DNA of 64,000 nucleotides from Fallopia convolvulus. Taxonomy: Eukaryota > Streptophyta > Magnoliopsida > Caryophyllales > Polygonaceae. Location: the NCBI GenBank assembly GCA_964016875.1, contig OZ024724.1, positions 41,903,820 to 41,967,819 of the forward strand, given 5' to 3'. Below the pieces are notes generated by a model that was not told where the DNA came from, did no database searches, and saw nothing but the letters and a program-made list of their open reading frames with translations. The position numbers and the translations under genes were made by a program. Of this stretch, positions 10,803-24,540 are shown one piece after another; positions within the stretch are counted from its first letter, which is position 1; each line of letters opens with the position of its first letter.

Positions 10803-12642
10803 TTGGAAAAACTCATGCTCTCTCTAGAGTAGCAAAAGAAACAACATTTGTCACTTTGTTTTCTCGCCCAAGGGTGGAAGCCAATTGAGACTTATGTGGA
10901 AGAAGTGGCAAGACTTGTAAAAAATTCCCTCCAAAAAGCACCACCTTACCGCCAAATAACATTTTGTTGTCACAAATATCTTGTATGAGGGAACCCAAGG
11001 ATTCTGTATCTTCCTTTTTAGCCATTGATGCCTCATATAACCCAAATCAAAAGTGAAGTGGCTCCCAACAAACACACCAAACTACTTTGTTTAAATACAT
11101 TGCACTTATACGACCCTTGCTTGTCTATAGGAATTTTAAATCTGGATAGCGCGGTTCTGCCCGTAGATATGTTTGAAACAACTATTCCTGAGGTCGTTGT
11201 TGGAAGAACAATCTTTCCAAGTTGTCTTAGCTTAGCATAAAGAGCACAATACGGAAATGTTTTTCCGATCCCACCGGGGCCATCAATGAAAAAAACCATG
11301 CCTTCCTCTTTTAACATGATATATTATATCTTTGTATGCAATTTTTTGTTCAATATTTAGCCTTTTGGGTGAGTCAATGTAGTGTTGAGGAACATACACT
11401 TGTATTGCATCACTAATATCTCTTGTTTCTCTAGATTCATAAAGTTCTAAATGAATAGGAGCTTCTAAGTTAAAATGTTTCATACTTCTTCCAATCCCCT
11501 CCAAGTATTTATCCACATCAGTATAAGGGCATGAACCTTATCGACGTGGCATGTACACCTATGAGAAAAATCTTCTGACATAGCAGAATAGAACTCATCA
11601 CATAGAGCACATATGAGGATCCACAAACTCATATAAGATTAACAACGAAGCAAAACGTCTAAGCAGTGCGCACGACATTTGAAAACCTACTACCTCGCTC
11701 ATACATAACTGAGCATGGTCATTTTTCTCAATCAAATGCAGCTTTTCAGCCGCTTCCTTAAAGGTAGCATGCACAACACCATCAACAGTGAGCAAATCAC
11801 TAAACGATTTTGAGCCCTTGACATTTGTTAGCAGTAGGCGCAAGGAAAAGCGCTCTCCCTTAGAAGGAATCACATAATGTAACCTCCCAACGGATTTCAG
11901 ACCTCCCTTCTTAGATCTTCTCTTCCATGCCTTTACAGTTCCATCCGAATCAAAATGCTCGGGAAATTCAGAGTACAAGAAATTTGGTGCATTTTCTAAC
12001 TCACCATTTGCCTTGAAAAAACCCAACAACTTCGTTCTATGGAGAGCTTCATTGTTCACTACATTCTGCAATTTCACTCTGTAAAATGAATTGTGTGCGT
12101 TTCGGGAAGTTGAACTAGTAGAGGGATGACATGCGGATTCATATCATATAGATCAAACCCATAGATACTCCAAGCTGATTCAGGAGGGCTGATCCAATGA
12201 CCAGATTGGTATGTGCTTATTTCATCTATGGCGGTAAGATGGTTCAGCGCGATGTCAAAACACACCTTATCATGCCCCTTATACACGTACTTGTATAGAT
12301 ACTTTACCGCCTTAACGGTGGAGCAAACCTCCACATTTATATGTCAGTCAAATTTGGCTAGAAGATATGAGTTGTACGGGACGATCCATTGATCAGTCAT
12401 TTGAACACCGTGTATTTTAACGAAATCTCCATTACATCTTCTTATGGATATTGGATAGCAATCTTCTGCGCATGTTGTGAATTCTGCATATTTTTTCGGA
12501 TAGCCCAATTTGCACTTAAGTACATGTCCGACTCTAACATACAACTGCAATCTTCATGCCCCTTACCACATGATCTGTGTAGCATGTGTTGCACGACAAG
12601 CCTGCGTAAATAAGTCATGGATTTGTCGGCAATTCCACACAC
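10803..12642 (-). pseudogene. Helitron Rep/helicase (RepHel) pseudogene
   Basis: Fragments in N-to-C order are: a Rep-proximal piece with VVQHMLHRSCGKGHEDCSCM and KKYAEFTT (12642-12344); VCSTVKAVKYLYKYVYKGHD (12334-12074); LLGFFKANGE, LYSEFPEHF and GERFSLRLLL (12077-11598); AYKDIIYHV; then the Walker A motif GPGGIGKTF with TTTSGIVVSNISTGRTALSRF (11317-11033); and FGGKVVLFGGNFLQVLPLLP (11025-10813). The last two are Pif1-family helicase motifs. Several frameshifts and stops separate them. An intact protein would nick and unwind DNA for rolling-circle transposition; this one cannot be made. Confidence 0.88.
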
Positions 12643-12760
12643 ACATATTTATCAAACGATTCATGATTGAAGACCTTTGCACCACGATCAAGGACTAGAA
12701 GCATATGCATGAGGCAATCCCCTCTTTTAAAACTCAATATAAGAAATCCGTGCTTTTACA

Positions 12761-13342
12761 TGACTAAAAATCTGTTTGTCAATTACTAATGTTTCTGATG
12801 AAGGATCTTGTTGTTGATTTTGGTTCAAGGCAATTTCGACGATCGATCCAAAGGCAAACTTCGAGAGAAGGTGGAACTCGGTGGATGAACTTCTCCTGGG
12901 ATCACAAGGGCAGATCTCCCTTTTCCGATCTCGGAATTGGGTGATTCCACCAGAGTTAGATCTACGATTCTAGTTGAACTCCTCAAAATTTTAGATCAAT
13001 ATCACTTGTGAATCGAAAATTATGACAGTTTTACTAAGGTGTCCGCAGAATCCACCGGGATGGAATTTCGACTTGCATTTCGGATTGGATATGATCAAGA
13101 GATTCAAGGATATTACTTACCTCAAATTTAATGAACTAAGAGTGAAAATCCCTTGGATATGACTCACCAATGTATTAAAACTCAAGCTTCATGTTACTAG
13201 AAATCCCCCGTTTCTGTAGCTAGAATATCCACAATATTACAAAATCTCTAATTTACCCATAAATAAACCAGTAGCATGTTATGGATAATGGACATGATAG
13301 TAAATTTATATAAATTCCAATGATTTCTCAAATCAAACCAAA
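12761..13342. other. Gene-free stretch
   Basis: No gene or element end was recognised. It may hold the lost 5' part of the Helitron or old flanking DNA. Confidence 0.4.
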
Positions 13343-13359
13343 CAACATATAGAAATCTA

Positions 13360-14439
13360 CAACAACAACATTTACCCAGGTGGAATCCGGTATGAACAGG
13401 ATCTGGGGGTCGAGATGCACGCACCCTTACCTCGACTCGACGTCGGGAGGGTATTTGAGGAGGGCCCAAAGTAAAAAATGAAAAAATGGTGGGCGACAAA
13501 ACGATAGAAAAGCTAGAGGGGGAGTCGAAAGTGAAAGCGAAAAAAAAACGCTAGGAAACCAAGAGAACGATAACAGTGAAACTAAAAACGAAGATAAAGA
13601 AAAGAGTAGGACACTCCCTCTACGTCTTTCCAACTACCGTTCTATCATTGTAATCTTCTGACGCCACTAGTCCCTACATAATGCCAAATCTGCTGGAATC
13701 TCCAACAAGGTAAGGTCTTATTTTATGACTTCTTTCGAACTCTTCTTCGGTTTGTTTCTTTCCCTGCGAAAGTCGCTACCGATCAACCTCTCAATCCTCC
13801 GAAGTGGGGCATCTGGAGGTATCCCTGTATGTGTCTGAACCATCTGAGCCTCGACTCTTTGAGCTATTCACCTAAACTGGCCACTCCCACCTTGCTCCTA
13901 ATCACTTCATTTCGGATCTTGTCCAGTCTCGTATGCCTGCACATCCACCTCAGCATCCTCATCTCTGCTACAATCAACTTCTGCTCCTGCACCTTAGTAG
14001 TCGGCCAACACTCCGCCCCGTACAGTATTGCTGGTCTAACGACAGATTTGTAGAACTTTCTCTTGAGCTTGAGTGGGACCTTTCTGTCACATAGCACTCC
14101 GGAAGTGCCTCTCCACTTCTGCCAACCTCTCTGGATTCGGTGTCTAATGTCCTCCTTGATGCTCCCATCACTCTGCACGAGTGAGCTTAGGTATCTGAAC
14201 ATCTCCTTTTTTGCTATGACCTCTCCTCCCAAGTGGACTTCCTCATCTGGCTCGACCTCCTGACTGAACTTAAACTCAACATATTTTGTCTTGGTCCGAC
14301 TCAGCTTAAAACCCTCTCTCTCGAGCTTCTCTCTCCAAGATTCTAGCTTTCCGCAAACTCCCTCCTTAAACTCATCCATCAACACTATGTCATCGGCGAA
14401 CATCATACACCACGGTACCTCTTCCAATATTCCCCTCGT
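13360..14439 (-). mobile_element. RTE-type LINE, 5'-truncated
   Basis: The insertion is bounded by a perfect 17-bp target duplication starting CAACATATAG (13343-13359 and 14440-14456). Its minus-strand frame (14439-13864) holds the reverse transcriptase active site FADDIVLMDE, then KLSRTKTKYVEFKF, ILYGAECW and AEMRMLRWMCRHTR, typical of plant RTE LINEs. The frame ends at 13864, but the C-terminal tail continues in broken form to about 13700. The 3' end carries a short (TTG)n tail rather than poly(A), as RTE elements do. Endonuclease and most of the reverse transcriptase are missing through 5' truncation. Confidence 0.88.
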
Positions 14440-14456
14440 CAACATATAGAAATCTA

Positions 14457-15027
14457 ATTCCTACAAATTTAATTTTACCAAACACCTTTTTGTAAATCTC
14501 ATAAAATAAAATTCCCACAGATTAACTTCCCTTTATTTAACTTTCTAGGAATTACAATTCTCATGTTTAACCAAATAAACACTGAGTTTATTCATAACGC
14601 TTGAAAAACAAAGATGTTTAGCTTCATATATATACAACATAGAAGAATGGAATTTACACTTTAAAATGAATATCGTCTATATATTACATCACATTCCATG
14701 ATAGCGATCGATCTTTTCTTCAAACCCAACAACAATGACAAAACAAATATGCAGAATCCTTCTACAACCCCCAATCTCCTATAACAAATCTTATGTACAA
14801 TTCAATGACAGGCTTTGCACTATATAAACCTATTTTCTACTAAAAAAACCACCACCAAAAGCAGTACTTAATATTCACCTCTACCTAAAATGTGGTATAT
14901 TCCAAATACTTGCAACCCATATCTATCTTGACCATACCTAAAATCTAGTATTCTTCTTGGACATGGAAAAATCTTCATTGTCCACAGAGAGCAGAACTCA
15001 ATGAAGTACTTTTCTTTTTATGAAAGT
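14457..15027. other. 3' flank of the PLD zeta gene
   Basis: This stretch lies downstream of the PLD stop codon and probably contains its 3' untranslated region. A minus-strand AATAAA lies at 14587-14592. No other feature is visible. Confidence 0.4.
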
Positions 15028-18000
15028 TCAGTGAAAGACTTCTTGAGCCGTATAGAACTCGCCCTCGTGAATCATAGGTTTCAAGTTCTCTTCCCGCATG
15101 AACTCCAAAGGGAATGAAACAATATGTCCTCTTATGGATTTAAGCTTTTCCATTGGATCAGTATTACTGATCTTCCCATCGTCCTTAGTCTCTAGCACCT
15201 TGGGTGCAACCCCAAAATCAATGGTCGTGTACCCGATTATCTCTTTCAATTGTAACATCTTCAGTCTCAGTGCTGACCTGCATTGAATACAATGTGCATA
15301 TTGGTGTAAGGATCTTCACTAATCAGGAATCAGGAGGATAATATATCATTTCGTGTTGACATCATACCTTGAGCGTATATCATCGTTTGGAACACACGAG
15401 AATACATCATGGTAAGTCACCGTGTTGGCCTGGGCGCCCAAAATAGAGTTAAAAAAAATCTAATAGTGTAGAGTATGATATCAAGCTAGTAAAAGTGAAA
15501 TGGAAGCCATAATTGGTGAATGCTTAACATTCATCATGTGAAATAAAATCAGACCTTTGCAGTTTCCATCCACAGATCTTCATATGTTTTTTTAGCCACA
15601 GGATCACATATCTGACTAATCTGCAAAAACAGGATCAGGAAACTAATGTTTTAGGTCCATGAAACTCGAAGGCTTGTGATTTATTAAGATGAATTCACTA
15701 ACCTCCCCAGCATGAAGGCCAAGGTGTTCCAGCCACAATGAAGCCCGAAGACTGAAAGTGAACTTCCCAACCATCCAAGGCTTTCCATCCATAGTTGATT
15801 CTAGAAACTCTTTATCTTCGATAATGATCCCAATCTAAGCAGCAAAATTACTTTCTCAATCAAAACTGTCCCTAAAAAAACCCCAAATAATCTTTCTTTT
15901 TAACAAGATAAGCAAAAAGGCAAACAGAAGTGAATAGATCCATAAACTCCACAGCCTAATGACTTGATACCATTGTTTATGGTTTGTATTTGTTTGCTAT
16001 TTTACCTTATGTGAGGTGGACAGTAAATATGAAGTCAATATTATAGTTTACAATAAAACAATCCCACTTGAGAACAGGTTTTCTCGATCAGTTAATGTCA
16101 CTATTCCTGGGAAGTGTCAATAGCCTTCAAGGAACTGAAACGCCCAGAATTAATGAGAAGCTCAACTAGAACATTTTCCTCCAACAACAAGAGGGCAAAA
16201 AGCACTTATACGTAAGACAATAAAGAAGTAATTCATAGCATCATACCTCAGAATCTCTAGACCCAAGCAAGCTCCTATCGTTAATGTTAGACGACCCAAT
16301 CAACGCAACACGATCATCAATTATCATCAGCTTGCTGTGAACGTAAATCTGCATGAGAAGAAACTGAAGAATTTAGATGATATAGCTCATAGTTTTGGAG
16401 GGTGTTTAATATTCTAAACCATTTGCTTTTAATAAATGATGTATGCATTAGCCTCATCAAGAACAAGAAACCCGTGGAAGGTTCAAGTTTCTCAAAAAAA
16501 ACAGTCGTTTGTCCATACATAGAATTTAAGGAATATGAAAGCAAGAGAGGACCTGGCTGGTGACCATTGGGCCACCTTCAGAAAGTGCACCATGTGTTCT
16601 CAGCCCATAGAAAGAAATGTATTTATCAGCATCAGACTTGAGTACTTTTTTGAGCCTAGACAATATTGAGTTCTCTCCTCTGCTGATTGTTCTGTATTGC
16701 CAATGCATCAGAGCTCTCACAGTAGCTGCACCACTATCATCTATACCACCCTGTTTTATTGCAATATCAAACGAACAGATTAGAGTTTGCAATTATTTTG
16801 ATCACATTCCTATGAATAGGCATTGACAGTAGTACCTGAAAACCAGGCACAAGTGGTATGACAACAATAACTCTAAAACATTTCTGCTCCCGATATGCTC
16901 TCAATATTCGTCTGTATACTGCTTCCAGGACACGGTTACGTATGGTGGTATCTTCATTAAGGCCTGATATAAAAAACTGATTCTGTACAAGTATATGTAA
17001 AAAAGAATGATGGTTAGAGTTTTGAAGTCTAAAAAATAGGCTAAATCGAAACCCCTATTGCAACAATCAAAACATTCATACCTCAATGTAGATAAAGTGC
17101 TCTGCATTCTGGATAAGGGAAATATATGCATTATGAATGCTTTCTTCGGCTTGACTTGTTCCAGCAGACCATGGGGCTACACTTCTGACAATCTGTATGA
17201 GAAATAACCCAAGATAATCTTAATACGGGATTCCAAAAAGGACATCAATATTTAAAAAGAGCAGAAATTGCAGCAGGAGCTACCTGACAATTACATGATA
17301 TACGCGGACCAACTTCTGGAATCTCCTTCATTAAATTACCATGATAGTCTCTTCTTTGAGATTCCCACCACTCAATAGCACCTTGGGCCAAAGAATCGTC
17401 TGCTTTATTCTCAAGCAAACTCTGCATTTCACTGTTTAAGATACCTTGAACTACAGGTTCAACTTTGGAGCCACGGAAGGAGAATGTCCAGCTTTCGGAT
17501 TGCTGTTGACCTTGATTATTCATATTTGGACCATCTGAATTGTCGAACGGCTGAGAATCCTGTGGCAAAAGCAATGGGATATTTTCCAATTTTTGTGCAG
17601 GTGAAACGGGAAAGGAATCCTCTCTGCTGATTCTTTTCTGTTGTTCTTCCTCATTGACAGGCATATCCATAGTTTGACTACTTCCCATGTAATGTGGAAG
17701 AACCCTATAGTTAGGAAGGGCCTTGTAATGATGAGGTATAAGTAGTGGTATTGCAGGTTGATTTGGGGCTTTTGCTCTCTGAAGCAATGGTCAATCACAT
17801 TACAGAGTGATCAAAACTAGGTAGAATATATGAAAGCCACTTGTAGAATGATGAATAAGTAACAAACCTTAGCATGGTTCCATCGCTGCACAAAGTGTCT
17901 TGCAATGTCACGACAAGGTGGTCCCCAAAGTGCACAGTGAACATCATGCCACGGCATACGTGGATACTTTTCACGATCTAATTCGTCTTTCATCATGTTT

Positions 18001-21000
18001 TGCCAACAATTTGGTTCAGATTCCCTATCCAATTAGACAAGAGAAAGAAAATGTACATTGAGGACTTTGTAGCACATTCAAAGGTGTTAAGTTTGAAAAC
18101 TTGGATGAAGATTTTGGTTAAAGACTATATGGTAACAGATTAAAGGATACAATAACATACCTTGGGTTATAATAGTCTTTTCCTGGCCATGTAGATGAAG
18201 GACAATCACCCACTTTATGTTCGACAGTATCATAACGGCCAAAGCATAAATCAAGTCCTCCAATAAAGCAGATTTGATAATCAACAACGACAATCTTTTC
18301 ATGGTGTGACCTGTTGTAGAAACAAAAGAAGTATCTTAAATATTATTTGGAACAAGTAAATGATATGAATACATAAAATGAAAAAATTTGTCTATACCAG
18401 TACAAAATGCCTGGGAAATGGTCAGGGTAGCGCAACACTTGCACATTTTCATGAATGCCAAGGAGCAGCCTCTTACTATATGAACTGTTGATTTTCAAAG
18501 CTATAGAAACTTCCTTGTAGAGAAGAATGTAAATCTGCAAAGTAAATGAATCAAGACTAGAATTTCTTTTGCATAACATCCTAACAATAAAATAGAGAAA
18601 AAAGGGGAACGGGTGATGATGTCTATTGAAATTTGAAATGATACAATAAGTTACAATTAATTAATTTGCACAAACCTGAACCCCTTCCTTTGCTTTTGCT
18701 TCAAGTAAAGCATCAAGACGAGAGGATTCATTGTCATGAAAAGGACGCCTTAGATATAGTTCAGGGCAAAGCCACCAGCCAGTAATGAATATCTACATAT
18801 AGGTTTCTAAATATTAGTACTTATCCACCATTGAAACGAGTAAATGACAGAAGAAATTAACAACTACTGATGAAAGAAATTCACCTGTGAGTGTGCATTT
18901 TCAATTGACAAAGCAATTGATTCAAAAGCAGCTCTCCCATCAATGAACCATTGAACTTCACTACCATCTCGAGTCAAACCCCTCTTGGGGGAAAAAGAGC
19001 TGAATCTATGAGGATGAGACCAACCCTCCACTGGCCTCTGTGCTGCATCATTTATAGCAGAAACCCAATCTTTAACCTTGGAAGTGCTTGAAGTTCTTAA
19101 ACTTGTGCTCCGTCCACAAGAAGACACCTGCAAGAAGCAATATAATAATACCATTAGATAGAGCCACCAAACTAGTCAATTTTTTTTGTAAACCAGCATG
19201 AGAAATGTCTTCCGTATATGCACATGCATGTTTATAGTGATGGGGGTTGTGGAAAAATATAGTTTGAGTTCAAGACTTCAAGGCGAATGAGAAAATATCT
19301 GTATCTCCAGAAACTGAACAAGTGTATGGAGCTATTATATGTAGTTCATTTCTTTTTCATTGTCCTCGATGAATAATGGACAGAATTTCAGAAACAGCTT
19401 CTCCCTGGCATCACTCATTTCAGGGTGTATATTAAACATGGATCTGGATGTGGGTGTTTTATATATATACCTGAAATGTATAATGCAGAGGATTCCGCTC
19501 CTTTATCTCATCAGCCAAATGAATCTTTTCAATGCTACCTTTATTTGGAGCTGGTAAGATATCAAAAATAATTATGTCCAAGGGCTTTGTATCAAATGGA
19601 TCTTCTAGGAAGGCCAAGAACCCTGGTTTCAGGACAGCCCACACCTGTACAAAGAAAGAAAATTTTCTGAGAGGCAATTGAAAAGTAATCACCAGAACAC
19701 CAAAGGAAGATTCATGAATATACATTTGCATGGTTAGAAATGTTTTCATTTCAGCTTAGTAATCTATCAGATGTTTATACTATTTACCAACTAGGTTAAT
19801 AGGAAAGTATTGAAACAAAAAAAAATTTAGTAATGATATAAATAACTCACCTTTTGCCAACTGCTATTGCACCAACCGAACAAATCACATGGAAGACACT
19901 GTCGATCATCATCTTTACTTGGAATTTTGGATAAATGCCTCACCATAACGTAATCCTCCTTCAACTTGGGACCATACTCGCGCAAAAATGATAATCGAGA
20001 GACCTCAAGAAATTTGCAGACCTGCACCACAAAAGCATCACAAGTAAGTTGTTATTGCAAAAACGTACTGAATGTCATGTTATAGAATTGAACTTTTTAT
20101 TTCTCATATTAGAATTGCATCAGAGAATAAGCAGATTAGTTCATTGGAATGGCTATACTCAGAATATAATCAGTTAGAGAGAAAGTGATTCAAATATGTT
20201 TATCAAGGCTGTCAAAAAATACCTCTCGAGAATTTACAATGTCCAAGTTGCCAAGAAAGTGATTCAAATACTCCTGCATTGCAATCTTTCCTCTATCTGC
20301 AATAGCCTGTGCCCCTCCAAGGGCAGGACGAATCATTGGTAGAGCAGCACTAGATGGAACATATCTAAAAATAAAGAAAGTAGCAGAAATATAGTAAATG
20401 GAAATGAAAAATTGTTTTTGTATGAAAGGAATAACCAGAGAGCGGCAATCACCTATGCTTTAAATTTCCTTCGAGATTGAACTGCATGGCTTCATCACTA
20501 AAATCATCATCATCATGCATAACGATTGAATGATCGCTGATACCTAAGTGAAGAAGCCAGTCTTTAACCTGCAAATGTAAACTTGGTAAACATCATCACT
20601 TAAGAAATCACTTCAGGACCAATGCAACACAGCTTACTCAACATAGAGGTTATGCTGACATATTGCTCTTATCAGGAATAAGAAAGAATCATACAGCTAA
20701 CAAAATGACAAAATCACTTCAGATTAAAGTAATTAATGAATCAAAAATCAAATGCCAACCTGCTCTTGCTTTTCATGGAATTCCTCAATAATTGCTCGTT
20801 TCTTTAATGAAAGGTGCAGATAGACAACTTGGGAAGCTTTCTTTCGTAAGCACCACTTGAACTGTCAATTTTAGAATGTGATGAGTGATATAACAATATG
20901 CACATGCATTGCTACTAGAATAAACAAGCTCCAAAGGGATCATAGTAAATAATTAGATAAATAATCGTGAGCAAATTGATCTCCACTTTCTAAATAAAGT

Positions 21001-21681
21001 TAATATTCAATTCCCTCAGATACAAACATTTAACATACAAAACACGATGGTGATGTGTGGAGTCCAATTCAAATTTCACGACCACAATTAAAGAAAAAAG
21101 AAACATAAGAACAACAAGATTACGTAACGCAACAACACTTAATTAAGCATCCTACAACGATTGCTCAAACTTTAAGAAAGGTATGAAATCAAAGCTCCAC
21201 ATTATTCTCAAGCTATTCATCCAATAATCATCCAATTATAGAATTAGTTAGCAATATTTACCAATAGTAAGAACTAAGAAGAGAAATAAATGGAAATCAA
21301 ATACCAATTTTCATAAAATTCATTAACGCGGATACAAACATCGACCGATTCTCCGTCACATTTCAGAATCAAGACAAAATAAGCAAAAGAAAGATGACGA
21401 ATAGAAACGTTATTGACAACAGTAAGGTATACCTCTTTGTACTGAAACTCAATCACATAAGACAGAAGCAACGGCGTGATATCGCTAGCGTCCGGCCTCG
21501 AAACCGAAACAATGGTGGCCTTCGGGAGTTCGTCGAAGAGCAGGCACGACGTCGTATCGTGGCCTTGCCGGAACGACGAGTCCTTGGTCGACACTGGCGC
21601 TGGAAGTGGCATATAGTAGCGTTCGCCTCCGACAATTAAATGCTCCTTCTCAGACGGCGACATTGAAGAATCGATGATCAT
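15028..21681 (-). CDS. PLDP2: Phospholipase D zeta (PX-PH type), zeta2-like
   Basis: This enzyme hydrolyses phosphatidylcholine to phosphatidic acid and choline. The PX/PH class is Ca2+-independent and acts at the tonoplast and endomembranes in phosphate-starvation and auxin responses (family knowledge). Twenty exons can be joined with GT-AG borders into 1106 residues, against about 1050-1100 for the family: 21433-21681, 20760-20861, 20453-20568, 20223-20364, 19851-20021, 19471-19644, 18885-19127, 18676-18792, 18398-18534, 18161-18310, 17868-18024, 17284-17778, 17082-17192, 16836-16982, 16553-16750, 16247-16348, 15703-15834, 15555-15620, 15368-15429, 15028-15277. The PX domain covers about residues 50-160 and PH about 225-350. 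HKD motif 1 is HEKIVVVD (His487, Lys489, Asp494) and motif 2 is HSKLMIID (His907, Lys909, Asp914). An alternative start Met lies at 21663. All key residues are intact. The choice of zeta2 over zeta1 rests on local residues such as VVDYQICFIGG. Confidence 0.95.
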
Positions 21682-24540
21682 TGGCCGGCATCAATTATCA
21701 CAATTGATATAAATTCAAGGAATAGAAGGGGAGGAAATCTTCGAAGAAGGAGAAAAAGCAAGCTGCTGCTTCGAAACGCTCTGTAAAATTGGCGTCTCCC
21801 TCTTCATTTAAGAGGAGAGAGAATTCGATTTCTTGTGAAAGTTGAAGAAGACAGTGGGAGAGAAACGTTGGCGTCTTGTACCAGAATTATTTTTATATTT
21901 TATTATTTTTCGAGGTTTATAATTTTTGTTTTGGTTAATTTGGTGTCCCGCAATTTTAGTCTTTTTCGAGTGGTAACCTAAGTTTGTAAAACTTTTGAGT
22001 GGTGCCCTTATATTTTGTTGGCTTTTCATCCCGTGCCCAAACTATCTCAGTCTAAAATCATGTTTGCTCCCCTACTCCCATTTTCCTTTCTTTGTAATTT
22101 GTAAAATCAACGAAATTTGAGTACACTTTGGACTTTGAACAATAGTATTTGGCTTTTGGCATGAACAACTTCAAGAACAACTCGATCACAAGATTTAACC
22201 AAAGATTTTTTCTTAAATCGAAACACATTAGTTCTAATAGACAATTATTTCAAAAAAAGTATATATGAATCTAGAATGCAGTTTAAACTTTGTGGAATGG
22301 TACAACCTCAATCATTTGTCGAATCATCGGTAACCAATCACATGATTGAGTTTGGAGTGTTGCTTAGCCACAACAACGCATGTGACAATAGTGTCCATCT
22401 CGCTAATAGCCTCACCAAAACCAAAACGAGTGCACATACCTCTTTCGCTCACTTATATCCCTACACAAATCTCGGTTGCTTACATCGATCTTCATACAAG
22501 TTGAGCATTTTTGTCCCCTATTACCGTCATTGGTCCTCCTTTGATCGACATCCTCTCTCTGTTAGTTCAATTTTGAGATTCTAGTGTTTTATATTTCTTT
22601 TATAATGAAGATAAGTGCGGGAGATAATGAGGTTTTAGATGGAGGAGATGGTTTAGGCACGGGAGGAAAAGCCAACAAAACTTAAGAGCACCAATTCGAT
22701 GGAATGTTCAAAATTTTAGGACAGCACTCAAAAAGTGCTAAAGTGGAGGGGCGCCTTATGAAATTTTCCTATTTTTCTCGTTTTTTAAACTCTCAAGGTT
22801 TATATATAGTTGGAAGTTGGAAGGGGGGATTCAGAACAAAAAGAAAAAAAAAAGTAGAAGTATGGATGGAGTGCCACGTGGACATTTTGGGTATGTTCTG
22901 CATTTTTTAGCATGACGTGATTACCTGATTTGGCATTGACAAAATAGCAAAATTTATTAGTGATGGAATATTCTTTAGACAGCATTGGCATTTTTGGTTG
23001 TACTTGTTCAAAATAAATCGTTAACAATCTCATTTATTAGATTTCATTTAATTCGAGACAAAATAAGAAACGTAAGAAGAAACACATAAATTTTTTTACT
23101 CTATATTCTCGCAATTAGGTATATTTAACATGTTGAATTGATTGTATTGCAAATTCGTAAATCTTATAAACAAGTATACAAAAATGAAAAATCAAACGCA
23201 TTCGTAAAGTGGGAGAGGAGAGGAGAGGAGAGGAGGGCAAACTGGTCAGAATGTGGAGCCCACGAGCAGCAGCCACCACACCACTCAACTAATCAATCCT
23301 ATAGCAAATTGAAAAAAGGTTGAGTTACAACTTACAACTTACAATTGGGAAGAAGAATATCCACAACTTTGTATGAATATGCCGATGTGAACAAATTATT
23401 GATTTGGACACCCTATCCCCACGTAAATCCAAAACTCGTACATAGTATGTCTTTTAATTGAAAATTGCATTTTCAACAAATATGATAAGAGGTGGATTTT
23501 TCTATCCTCTTGCTTTTCCAACTTTGTTTTATAATCAAAAGGTTTTTGTAACTCTTCCTCGCCCTAAGAATCTGCCAATGGAGCAGGTGATTAATTAGTT
23601 ATGATCAGCATTCAGCATTATAAAACATGGAATTATATCACTGTCAGTAGCCACACATTTCCCTCCTTACAAGACAATCTGCACATTAAGTTTGATGGTA
23701 ATTTGTTTTATAAGAAGGAACATTAGGGGCCTGTTTGGCATACAAACCTGATGTTATCAATTAGTTTTATTTAGTTGCGTTATGAAGATAAATAATAAAG
23801 TCATACCTCCGTCCCCGGAAGTTTGTCTTGTATTCCTTTTCAAGTGTCCCGAATAGTTTGATAGAGGAAGCAATTTTGCAAAAGAACCCTAAAGACTCTA
23901 CCAATTCAACTCCCACAAACTTGCGTAATTGCCCTTCAAGTCTCAACCTTTGTAGTAGTCTCGAACCCAATTTTGGGCAGTAATTGCGAGGGGAATGGGA
24001 ACACTCAGCCACCAAGAATTGTCGATGGTGGATTGGTGGTTATTGCTCAACAGATCAAGCACGGAGATTTCGAACCACTAGATGGGTCCCATCCTCATGG
24101 TCCTTCCCAAACTAGCGAATCGTATCATCATCATCATTGACCTAGTGAGGCTTCGCTACAGCGGAATATGTGGGTCAAGATGGGGGTACCTCTGCTCAAG
24201 GGAAAGGGGTACGCCCGATAGACCCAAGAAAAACTGAAATTTAGCTATGTGACAATAATAACTGAATTTCATTAGAATGTACCAAAATTGATATAGGGAC
24301 TAAATCCATCCCAAAGGCAGTTTATAAAAGCCAATGAGTATGAGGAAACTAGCCAATCAGAGACCCAAACCATGTTGTGTCGGGTCTGAGTGTCGAATCA
24401 AATCAATGAAGCCATGCATAGCATTGCGAATGCTACCTTAGCTTTCAATTCCGGTCTCTCTTATATGCACTCTCCTATTTTTTAGGAACCTAATCAATTC
24501 AGCTAGTTTAATAATCTCATCATTTTTTTTTATAAGGAAA
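21682..24540. other. PLD zeta upstream region and gene-free stretch
   Basis: The first 200 bp are the probable 5' leader and promoter of PLD zeta. Beyond that no gene is visible. A (GAGAG)n purine microsatellite lies at 23214-23236. CCTCCGTCCCCGGAAGTTTG at 23807 resembles one end of a Stowaway MITE, but the second end was not found. Confidence 0.45.

Larger units (their letters stand above)
9673..12760 (-). mobile_element. Decayed autonomous Helitron
   Basis: The minus-strand 3' end is CTAG at 9673, flanked by T. Nine bases inside it is a strong hairpin with an 8-bp stem (CGGTGTGC/GCACACCG) and a 3-base loop, the classic Helitron terminus. Upstream on the same strand are pieces of the Rep/helicase protein (see 10803-12642). 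The 5' end and the N-terminal Rep nuclease region were not found, so the right boundary is approximate. Confidence 0.8.

Noticed and set aside
21394..21639. Plus-strand frame over PLD zeta exon 1
   Set aside because: It is antisense to a clearly conserved PX-domain exon.
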